Shown piece after piece: positions 1 through 9,058 of a DNA stretch of 36,534 nt. The first letter of the stretch is position 1, and the number at the start of each line of letters is the position of its first letter. The DNA is from Saprospiraceae bacterium (GTDB lineage Bacteria; Bacteroidota; Bacteroidia; Chitinophagales; Saprospiraceae), in the NCBI GenBank assembly GCA_023299965.1, contig JALZVN010000087.1, positions 1-36,534 of the forward strand, read 5' to 3'. The notes under the pieces are model-generated. The model worked only from the letters and a program-made list of their open reading frames with translations, was not told the origin of the DNA and did not search any database. The position numbers and the translations under genes are program-made.

Positions 1-3000
1 CAGTAATGCTTACTGATTCAATTTCAACGCAAGCGGCTAATGACTGCTATACTATCACTAGAACCTGGGTTATCGAAGACAACTGTGCGAATACTAATAC
101 ACATACTCAGGTAGTTACTATCCAAGATAATGATATCCCTACTTTTGATAATGCGCCAGTCGATGAAACGATCGAATGTACGGATGCTATCCCTACTTAC
201 ACTATCCTAGCTTCTGACAACTGTGATTCAGATGTTGCGGTAATGCTTACTGATTCGACATCTACTCAAAATTCAAGCGAATGTTTCGCTATAACACGTA
301 CATGGCTGGCTACTGATAATTGCGGAAATACAGTCACTCATACGCAAATAACAACTATAGTGGACAATATAGAACCGACCTTCGTTAATGCACCAGCTGA
401 TGAGACGATCGAATGTACGGATGCTATTCCTACTTATACAGTTTTAGCGTCTGATAACTGCGACACGGATGTTATGGTAATGCTTACTGATTCCGTTTCT
501 ACACAAGCGAATAACGATTGTTATTCTATTACTAGAACTTGGATAGCTTCTGACAATTGTGGAAATACACAAGTATTGATACAAAACTTGACTGTAATTG
601 ATACCATCAAGCCAGTATTCGTAAACGTACCTTCAGATGAAACAATTGATTGCTTAACTGCTATACCAACTTATACCTTTGATCTTTCAGATAATTGTGA
701 TGCAGACCCAACACTAACATTAGTTGATTCTGTATCTACGCAGACAAATAATGGAAGCACTACTGATTTCTGCTTTGATATTAACAGAACATGGACTCTT
801 ACAGACAACTGTGGTAATGAAGAATTTTATAGCCAAACTACTACAATACAGGATACATTAATACCGATGATATCTTGTGTAGATACTATTACACTATTAT
901 GTAATTTGTTAGATCTTCCTGCTTCTATTACTTTAGAAGACTTCATACAAAACGGTGGTTCTGTGAGTGATAACTGCTCTATCGACACATTCAGCTTCAC
1001 ACATATTGGAGATTTATCAGATGATAACGATTGCGCTGAGACAATTATCAGATCTTACATGATATCTGATCTTTGCGGAAATTCGAATATTTGTACTCAG
1101 ACAATAATTGTCGATGATAGAGAATTACCAGAATTTGTAAATACACCTGTAGATCAAACAATCGATTGTGAAGATAGTATCCCGGTATTTATTCTAGAAG
1201 CAATTGATAATTGTGATAATGATATTACTATTAGTAGAACTGATTCTACATCTACTCAGACGTTTAATGGTTCAATTACAGATGTATGCTTCGATATTTC
1301 TAGAACATGGATAGCGACTGATAACTGTGGCAATATTGATTCATTCACTCAAGTTGTAACCATAATAGATACTATTGAACCAATATTCACTAATGTACCT
1401 ATTGACGAAACTATAGAATGCACTACAATTGTACCTAGCTACGTATTAGAGGCTACGGATAATTGTGATAATGCACTAGAAATAGTACTTGTGGATTCTA
1501 CGTCTACTCAAGCGAACAATGACTGCTACATGATTACTAGAACATGGGTAGCCAGCGACAAATGCGGCAATACAGATATACATACACAGATACTTACAGT
1601 AATAGATACAATCGCACCAGTGTTTACAAATGCTCCAGTCGATGAGACGATTACTTGCGTAGATGCATTCCCAGTCTATATCCTTGAAGCTACAGACAAT
1701 TGTGATACAGATATTACAATTGTACTTATCGACTCAACTTCTACTCAGATGGATGATAGTAGCCTTGGTGACAACTGCTTCGCAATAACTAGAACTTGGA
1801 GCGCAGAAGATAATTGTGGAAATATAATTGTGCATACACAAACTACAACTATGTTTGATGAGACACCTCCAAGCATAGTATGTCCAGATACAATCAATCT
1901 TACTTGTATTGATTTGTTACCTGAAAGTTATACAACAATCATTGAATTCGAAAATGCGGGAGGTTCGATTACTGATCAATGTAATGTTGATATATCAAGC
2001 TTCATTCTTTTATCAGAAATTAGTGATGGAAATACATGTCCAGAGATAATAACTAGAACATATAGCATCGCTGATCAATGTGGAAATTCTGCAACTTGTG
2101 CTCAAGCTATTATTGTAAACGATACTATTGCTCCTTTGATTACTTGTCCAGACACAATTACAGCTAATTGTACTATAGACGAAATCGACATTTATACTTC
2201 AATTATTGAATTTGAGAATGCTGGAGGTACTATCTCAGATAATTGTGGCATAATCGAAAGTAGCTTCACCTATTTAGGAGACAGTTCTGATGGAAATACA
2301 TGTCCAGAAATAATTACAAGAACATACCAAGTATCAGATTCATGTGGAAACACAAGTATCTGTGAAAGCTACATAGTTGTGCGCCCAAATACACTAACAT
2401 GTAATCTTTTATTTGTTCAAAATGAAACATGTGATTATCTTGACAATGGTACTATAACTGTAGGTGCAACAGGTTGTTCAGGTCAATATACATTTGACAA
2501 TGGCATCACTACTAATACAGATGGAATATTCCTAGACTTAGCTTCTGGTACATACAATATAACCGTTACAGATGAGGCAGGATGTACGAGCATTTGTCCT
2601 GCAGTATTGATAACTGAACCTGAAACATTGACTTGCAGCTTAGACAATACAGTTCCAGAATCTTGTTCTACAGGAAATGATGGATCTATAAGTGTCTCCG
2701 CAGCTGGTGGAACAGCTCCATATTCATTCACACTTGGTAGTGTTACTAATACTACTGGAATCTTTACAGATCTTGATGCTGGAGAGTATATTATCACCAT
2801 TACAGATGCCAATGATTGTGAGTCAATCTGCGATACGATTTCTATCCTCAATGATTTCTCTTTTGAAGTTGTTACTGACTTAGTAGAATCATTCTGCAAC
2901 GGTGACTCCATAACAGTTGCCAATAGCACATACTTTGTTTCTGGTATTTACGCAGATACAATACAAAACTACATAGGATGTGATTCTATCATAAACTTGG

Positions 3001-6000
3001 ATTTAACAGTCTACCCTACTTATGATATCGACTCTACTGTAGTATTATGTGAAGGAGAATCTATAACTATTGGTACTAGTACATATAGCAGTACAGGTCA
3101 ATTTATTGACGAGCTTACGACAATCAATGGTTGTGATTCTATCATCAAATTGGATCTTACAGTGCATCCATTATTATTCGATACAATGCGTGTAACGCTA
3201 TGTGAAGAGGATAGCATTGAATTTAACAATACAACTTATTTCACAGCAGGTACTTATGACTTTATCACTACTTCTTCATTGAATTGTGATAGTACTATTA
3301 CGCTGGAATTAGATTATATCGCTACTAAGCGAACTGACGAAATTATCGAAATCTGTGAGGGGGATAGTGTATTTATTGCTGACCAATACTATTCCGTGCC
3401 GGGTAGTATCAGCGATACACTTTCTGCCTTTACAGGTTGCGATTCTATTCACATTACTAATTTGATTGTAAACCCAACTCACTCAGATACAATTACTACA
3501 TTTATCTGTGATGGAGATAGCATATTGATTGACAATCAGTATCAAACGACAGGAGGACATTACCCAGTACTGTATGCAAACCAATTTGGATGCGACAGTA
3601 TAGTTACAACGGCGCTATTCATTAACCCAACTTACAATGTACCATTGACAGATAGTATTTGTGATGGAGACAGCATCATGATTGGTAATGTATATGCAAG
3701 CATTGCAGGTATCTATCCAGACACATTACAAACGGTTGAAGGTTGCGATAGTATTTTGCTTGTAGATTTAACAATACTGCCAGTGTTCGATATTACACTA
3801 GTTGATACGATCTGTTCTAACGAAACTATTGCCTTTGGTAATGATATCTATAATGAGACTGGTATTTACCAGTTCGATACATTGACACAATTTGGATGTG
3901 ATAGTACGGTGTTCTTAGATCTTACTGTTTTATTAAGCCCAGAGACAGATCTATTTATTGACATCTGTGAAGACGAGTCGCACTTTGTTGCTGGTCAGTT
4001 ACAGTTCGAAACGGGAGACTATACAGAAGTATTTACAGCATCCAATGGTTGTGATAGTACTGTTATAACGCACTTGACAGTACACCCAATCCTTACTACG
4101 GATATACAAATAGATATCTGTCAAGGACAAAGTGTACAAGTGGGCGATGAACTTATCTTTGAAAGCGGAATTTATACAGATACATTAAGCACTGTATTTG
4201 GATGCGATAGTATCCTATACTTCGATATCAGTATCGTTGAATTTGTATTCGAAGAAGTTGATGTTACTATTTGTGATGGTTCTTCATACTTTGTTGGTGG
4301 AGACCTGCAAACGGAGGCCGGAGTATACTACGATACCTTATCTACTAATATGGGTTGTGATAGTATAGTTGTGACCTTCTTAGAATTGGATGATAAGATT
4401 GTTCAAGTCGTTAACGAGAACATATGTTTTGGTGATAGTATCTTTGTTGGAGGAGCATACCAGACAATACCTAGTATCTATGTTGATTCTCTAGTAGCAC
4501 AAGGAGGTTGCGATAGTATCGTATTCACAGCGTTGAATGTCTTACAGCCAAATATCACAAATACATCACAGACACTTTGCTCTGGAGATACCTTAACGGT
4601 AGGCAATAGCATATACACCGAGACAGGTAGCTTTATTGACACACTGATATCTATCAATGGATGTGATAGTATTGTAAACACAGAATTAATCATCAGAGAC
4701 GAAATTATCACTGATTTATCATTTGAGGTTTGCTTTGGAGATACAATATCAGTGGCTGGCGAGACTTACTCTACGTTCGGTATGTTTACAGATACATTGA
4801 TGGCGTATACAGGATGTGATAGTATATTGACTATTACCATTGTGAATTTATCTGATGCCGAGACCATCTTTACAGATACTATTTGCCAAGGAGAGACTGT
4901 CACCTTTGGAGGTATAGATTATACGGAGACAGGTGTGTATATAGACAACTTCGCGACCACTGGTGGATGTGATAGTATATCTACACTAAACCTTACAGTA
5001 ATACCTACAGATACAGCGTATACTGAATTGACTATCTGTCAAGGAACTACTATTGAGTACAATGATTTCACGATTACTAATCCAGGTGAGTATACCTTCT
5101 TATTAGCATCGACCAATGGATGTGATAGTGTTGAGATATTAACTGTAGAGACTATAGATATACTTAGAGACACCGTTGATCTTGTTATTTGTGAAGGAGA
5201 CACAGTGATCATCGACAATATAGAATATACAGAAGAAGGAGTAGTCTTAGAGACGCTCTCTAGTGTTAATACAAATTGTGATAGTCTTACATACCACTTT
5301 ATCACACTAGCACCGTCATACGCATTTGATAGTACAATTGTGATTTGCGAAGGAGACAGTGCATTGATAGAAGGAGTATACTTCAGCGAAGAGGGGATTT
5401 ACACAAACAGCTTCACAAGCGAATTTGGTTGTGATAGTATATTGACTACTGAATTGATTATTGAAGGAGTAGTAACATTCGTCTCTGCAGATACTACGAT
5501 TTGTCAAGGAGAACCTGTTCAATTATTTATCGAAGGCGCCAACTTTGTAACTTGGTCACCAAGTGAGACATTGAGCTGTTCTGACTGCTTCGATCCAATT
5601 GCTACACCAGATGAAACGACAACGTACACAGTGTTTGCAGAAACTTGTTTGGGTATGATAGAAGAGCATCAGATAACGGTAACTGTAAATACACTACCAG
5701 TCATAGAAACTGCAATTGTGGTAAATGCTAATATTGGAGAGACCGTAGTATTGACTGCAGATGTCAATGACTTTACATCTACCCTAGTATGGACAAATGA
5801 AGCAGGCGAAGTTCTCTGTACAAATTGCTTCTCTATAGAAGTAAATGTAACGGAGGAAATCACATTATTCTACGTAACCGCTACGTCAGCGCAAGGATGT
5901 GAAGTGACGGCATCTATTGACTTGATTGCGCAGAACCTGTGTGATGAAGGTCTAGTAGAAGTACCGAATTTCATTACTCCAAATAATGATGGAGCCAATG

Positions 6001-6227
6001 ACAAGCTTGAAATTAGATACACCAACATTGAAGAATTAGGACTCCTTAGAGTCTATAACAGATGGGGAGAATTGGTATTCGAAACAGATGATCCTACTTT
6101 CAACTTCTGGGATGGAACATTTAGAGGACAAGAGTTGAATCCAGGAGTATACGTTTACTATCTAGAAGTATATTGCCGTGATAATACATTATTCCTAAAG
6201 AAAGGGAATGTAACCATAATAAAATAA
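1..6227 (+). CDS. Giant repeat-rich secreted adhesin-like protein with T9SS type B (CHU_C-like) C-terminal sorting domain; 5' end truncated by the window
   Basis: ORF stays open to the window edge (codon before the first ATG continues the repeat as V-MLTD). About 10 HYR/Ig-like repeats (..TRTW..DNCGN..HTQ..), 2 SprB-like repeats (NGTITV..GCSGQYTFDNG), about 17 GCDSI-type repeats of ~50 aa, then C-terminal ITPNNDGANDKLEI..VYNRWGELVFE..WDGTFRGQELNPGVYVYYLEV. Confidence 0.93.
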   Translation, partial: VMLTDSISTQAANDCYTITRTWVIEDNCANTNTHTQVVTIQDNDIPTFDNAPVDETIECTDAIPTYTILASDNCDSDVAVMLTDSTSTQNSSECFAITRTWLATDNCGNTVTHTQITTIVDNIEPTFVNAPADETIECTDAIPTYTVLASDNCDTDVMVMLTDSVSTQANNDCYSITRTWIASDNCGNTQVLIQNLTVIDTIKPVFVNVPSDETIDCLTAIPTYTFDLSDNCDADPTLTLVDSVSTQTNNGSTTDFCFDINRTWTLTDNCGNEEFYSQTTTIQDTLIPMISCVDTITLLCNLLDLPASITLEDFIQNGGSVSDNCSIDTFSFTHIGDLSDDNDCAETIIRSYMISDLCGNSNICTQTIIVDDRELPEFVNTPVDQTIDCEDSIPVFILEAIDNCDNDITISRTDSTSTQTFNGSITDVCFDISRTWIATDNCGNIDSFTQVVTIIDTIEPIFTNVPIDETIECTTIVPSYVLEATDNCDNALEIVLVDSTSTQANNDCYMITRTWVASDKCGNTDIHTQILTVIDTIAPVFTNAPVDETITCVDAFPVYILEATDNCDTDITIVLIDSTSTQMDDSSLGDNCFAITRTWSAEDNCGNIIVHTQTTTMFDETPPSIVCPDTINLTCIDLLPESYTTIIEFENAGGSITDQCNVDISSFILLSEISDGNTCPEIITRTYSIADQCGNSATCAQAIIVNDTIAPLITCPDTITANCTIDEIDIYTSIIEFENAGGTISDNCGIIESSFTYLGDSSDGNTCPEIITRTYQVSDSCGNTSICESYIVVRPNTLTCNLLFVQNETCDYLDNGTITVGATGCSGQYTFDNGITTNTDGIFLDLASGTYNITVTDEAGCTSICPAVLITEPETLTCSLDNTVPESCSTGNDGSISVSAAGGTAPYSFTLGSVTNTTGIFTDLDAGEYIITITDANDCESICDTISILNDFSFEVVTDLVESFCNGDSITVANSTYFVSGIYADTIQNYIGCDSIINLDLTVYPTYDIDSTVVLCEGESITIGTSTYSSTGQFIDELTTINGCDSIIKLDLTVHPLLFDTMRVTLCEEDSIEFNNTTYFTAGTYDFITTSSLNCDSTITLELDYIATKRTDEIIEICEGDSVFIADQYYSVPGSISDTLSAFTGCDSIHITNLIVNPTHSDTITTFICDGDSILIDNQYQTTGGHYPVLYANQFGCDSIVTTALFINPTYNVPLTDSICDGDSIMIGNVYASIAGIYPDTLQTVEGCDSILLVDLTILPVFDITLVDTICSNETIAFGNDIYNETGIYQFDTLTQFGCDSTVFLDLTVLLSPETDLFIDICEDESHFVAGQLQFETGDYTEVFTASNGCDSTVITHLTVHPILTTDIQIDICQGQSVQVGDELIFESGIYTDTLSTVFGCDSILYFDISIVEFVFEEVDVTICDGSSYFVGGDLQTEAGVYYDTLSTNMGCDSIVVTFLELDDKIVQVVNENICFGDSIFVGGAYQTIPSIYVDSLVAQGGCDSIVFTALNVLQPNITNTSQTLCSGDTLTVGNSIYTETGSFIDTLISINGCDSIVNTELIIRDEIITDLSFEVCFGDTISVAGETYSTFGMFTDTLMAYTGCDSILTITIVNLSDAETIFTDTICQGETVTFGGIDYTETGVYIDNFATTGGCDSISTLNLTVIPTDTAYTELTICQGTTIEYNDFTITNPGEYTFLLASTNGCDSVEILTVETIDILRDTVDLVICEGDTVIIDNIEYTEEGVVLETLSSVNTNCDSLTYHFITLAPSYAFDSTIVICEGDSALIEGVYFSEEGIYTNSFTSEFGCDSILTTELIIEGVVTFVSADTTICQGEPVQLFIEGANFVTWSPSETLSCSDCFDPIATPDETTTYTVFAETCLGMIEEHQITVTVNTLPVIETAIVVNANIGETVVLTADVNDFTSTLVWTNEAGEVLCTNCFSIEVNVTEEITLFYVTATSAQGCEVTASIDLIAQNLCDEGLVEVPNFITPNNDGANDKLEIRYTNIEELGLLRVYNRWGELVFETDDPTFNFWDGTFRGQELNPGVYVYYLEVYCRDNTLFLKKGNVTIIK

Positions 6228-6326
6228 AAAAATGCTAATCTACTGATAACAAAATAAGAACCTCTTTACAAGTATATTATAATTGAACGATTTTAAAGCA
6301 GTGGGATACATACATTGTAACCCTTT

Positions 6327-6378
6327 AGTCTGGTCTTATTTACAGCCGTATAAATGAGACCAGACTTTGCTTTTTAAA
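6327..6378 (+). terminator. Rho-independent-type terminator after adhesin gene
   Basis: Inverted repeat AGTCTGGTCT (6327-6336) / AGACCAGACT (6357-6366), inner pairing TTATTTA/TAAATGA, followed by TTGCTTTTT. Confidence 0.65.
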
Positions 6379-6416
6379 GAGCTTATACCATTTGAAATTT
6401 AAAATGATATTACTTA

Positions 6417-6586
6417 TTTGGGGGCTCCCACTACCCTGCTAGGTCTATCGACCATGTAGCAGGCTGTGGTCAGGCTGTTCGTTCCTATCACTCTAGATAG
6501 AAAATTATCTAGAGCGATACCACTGCCATCCTTAGCCTCTTACGCACTCCGTTTGTCGTGCTTCACGCCTACGGTGCTTCGCGATA
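6417..6586 (+). repeat. GC-rich structured intergenic element, copy A
   Basis: Starts TTTGGGGGCTCCC; nested hairpin CCTGCTA-GGTC..GACC-TAGCAGG; hairpin CTCTAGATA-GAAAAT-TATCTAGAG (6491-6514); 3' core GTCGTGCTTCACGCCTACGGTGCTTCGCGATA (6555-6586) shared with copies B and C. Confidence 0.7.
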
Positions 6587-7247
6587 TGAATTAGTAATAA
6601 TGCTGATCGAAAAACAGCAGAGCACCATCATCTGACTTATTGACTATATTGCAGTGATTGATAAAAAGTCAGTATTGCAAATCGAAGATGTAGAAGTAAA
6701 AACAAAAAAAATGAAGGTGTTAGTGACAAGTACTTTTATACTTGATATACTATATTATTTATATATACTACTTCAAACCAAATTACTAAGGCATACATTC
6801 CAAACAGATTGAGTAAAGATATTATAATACAAATGTATACTCATCCCATTTTGTTTGCCATTTTAGTGATTAATTTATTTGCCATTTTAAGCGTCAAAAT
6901 TATATTGTTTTTTGGTTTTACATTTAAGCTTAGTTGATTATATATTCTGGTTAAATCTATATGATAGTAGTAATTTTGACACTTGATGTGACACCAAAAA
7001 AAAGTAGACACATTCTACATTTTTAGCATGATGTTTGAATTAATAGCATTATAATCTAACATCTTAGGTTATATTTACATTCTCCCCTTCCCCCTTTTTA
7101 ATATCCCAAATTATTACATAGACTATAGCGTCTGCGTTAAAGATGCAATCATTAAATTTGCATATTGATTAGAAAGAAAAATATCGATTAATTTTGACAT
7201 AAAATTAATCCAATCCCCCCTATTGAGAATTTGTAAAAAAATATACA

Positions 7248-8288
7248 ATGAGAATTGTTTTTATTCTATTGGGGCTAATGAGTACCTTGAGTGTATTCAG
7301 TCAAGATGTGCACCTTTCGCACATACACGCTTCACCAACTTATTTAAATCCGGCTATGAACGGGATGATCCATGATGGAGTCGCTCGTGTTATAGTCAAC
7401 TCTAAAAGTCAGTGGAACACTGTTACTAATGGGTATAAGACAGCTATAGCTTCTGCGGACATGCAGATCTACGGTAATAAAGGAACCATTATAGGGGTAG
7501 GATTAAATCTAGCAGCAGATCAAGCCGGAGATTTAGATTTTACAACTGTGAAAACGGGATTGGCTTTATCTGTCATTCGAGCACTAGACTACAAGAGTGT
7601 AAACGTAATATCAGTCGGTGCTGAAGCCAACTATATAAACACAAGATTTGACATCAGTAAAATGATGGGCTTTGAAGAAGAGCCACTGGTTGCCTTAGGT
7701 TTATCTGATGTTTCTAACTATTTCACTTATAGTGCGGGAGTAAGTTGGTTCTATAATCCAGATAGAGATAAATCAGTTTACTTTGGCGCATCACTAGCAC
7801 ACTTCAATCAGCCTGATGTTACTTTTACCAAAGGACTAGATCAACAAGGATTAATAGTTACAGATTTTGGAGCTACTAACTTATTCACTAAAATCGTAAT
7901 TCATGCCGGTGGGTCTTTCAAGATGGGTAAAAATTTCAAACTATTACCCAGTGGTATATTCACTGATCAAGGTCCTCATCAAGAGATCTTAATTGGTAGT
8001 TTTCTCAGATATGCAAATAGAGCTGCTGGACCAGATGCTACTCCATTTTATTTGGGTGCATGGATAAGAGGATATCTAGAGGGGGATATAAAAGGCTCTG
8101 ACGCATTTGTTTTTTCAGTCAGAGCAGATATCAAAAAGACAAAATTTGCTTTATCGTATGATTTCAATGTATCTACATGGAGGAGAGCAAGTAGAGGAGC
8201 TGGAGGAGCAGAATTATCTATCATCCACGTACTTGATTTAGATAAACATAGTAGGAAATTGGAAGACGTATATTGTCCTGGTCTTTAA
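7248..8288 (+). CDS. PorP/SprF family type IX secretion system membrane protein
   Basis: Signal peptide then QDVHLSHIHASPTYLNPAMNGMIHDGVARVIVNSKSQW, characteristic of PorP/SprF; located after a T9SS type B cargo gene. Confidence 0.9.
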   Translation: MRIVFILLGLMSTLSVFSQDVHLSHIHASPTYLNPAMNGMIHDGVARVIVNSKSQWNTVTNGYKTAIASADMQIYGNKGTIIGVGLNLAADQAGDLDFTTVKTGLALSVIRALDYKSVNVISVGAEANYINTRFDISKMMGFEEEPLVALGLSDVSNYFTYSAGVSWFYNPDRDKSVYFGASLAHFNQPDVTFTKGLDQQGLIVTDFGATNLFTKIVIHAGGSFKMGKNFKLLPSGIFTDQGPHQEILIGSFLRYANRAAGPDATPFYLGAWIRGYLEGDIKGSDAFVFSVRADIKKTKFALSYDFNVSTWRRASRGAGGAELSIIHVLDLDKHSRKLEDVYCPGL

Positions 8289-8360
8289 AAAAAAGAACAT
8301 CTATATAGCCGCGTACATCGGTCAAAAAGAAATTAAAAATATAATACCAAAACTAATCTT

Positions 8361-8397
8361 AGAAGGTCAACTCATAATGAGTTGGTCTTCTTTTTTT
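8361..8397 (+). terminator. Terminator downstream of porP/sprF-like gene
   Basis: AGAAGGTCAACTCAT / ATGAGTTGGTCTTCT hairpin (G-U pairs) followed by a T run. Confidence 0.75.
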
Positions 8398-8706
8398 GTT
8401 TTAACATAGATATTGAATGTGTGTTCATGTATATAACACTGCATATAAAATTAAGTACAGCTTCACATATGGGCATCGCTATCCAGCCTATTCATTGACT
8501 AATGTGTTACTCTTCTAGACTCTCTACAAATTTAGTATTTTAAAGATGAGAATTCACCTTTGTCATTTTAACCAAGCTAATCACCTACATTCTTAATCCT
8601 AGGCGTAAAGTCAAGATAGTCTCGTCTTGCAATAAAATCAGCTTTTATGCTAATTCAGCTTTTATAGTGGGACCTCTGTTTTATACGATATATAATTATG
8701 ATGAAA

Positions 8707-8888
8707 TATCGCGAAGCACCTGAGGTGTGGAGCTCGACAAGGCGGAGCCGCGTAGAGGCAAAGGATCGAAGTGGTATCTCGACATTTTCGTCGAGGTAAG
8801 AACGGAGAGCCTGGTCTCGCCTTCTGTCCCGATCTGCGGAAGGATGGCAGCAAGGCCTGCATCGGGATAAGGTCGAGATGACCCCAAA
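8707..8888 (-). repeat. GC-rich structured intergenic element, copy B (minus strand)
   Basis: Reverse complement starts TTTGGGGTCATC, has hairpin CTCGAC-GAAAAT-GTCGAG (8778-8795), ATACCACTTCGATCCTTTGCCTCTACGCGGC, and 3' core GTCGAGCTCCACACCTCAGGTGCTTCGCGATA (8707-8738). Confidence 0.7.
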
Positions 8889-9058
8889 TGATTATTAAGA
8901 ACAATTTTTAGACGCTAAATGTTAAAAGAAGTACCTTTTACATGAAATACTGGATAAAAAGTAAGTCTATAAGACCAGTTGGTCGAAAAATCTTGCTAAA
9001 ACTGCTATTTATCCAGTACTTTAGCTTTTATTCAAAATTTCAAATAGTCAATTCTAAA

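Noticed and set aside
2483-5863. Antisense and alternate-frame ORFs within the adhesin gene
   Set aside because: Arise from repeat-driven codon bias opposite a clearly coding frame.
8662-8904. ORFs 8662-8904 and 8696-8887 (minus)
   Set aside because: They overlap structured non-coding element B and have atypical composition; spurious ORFs.
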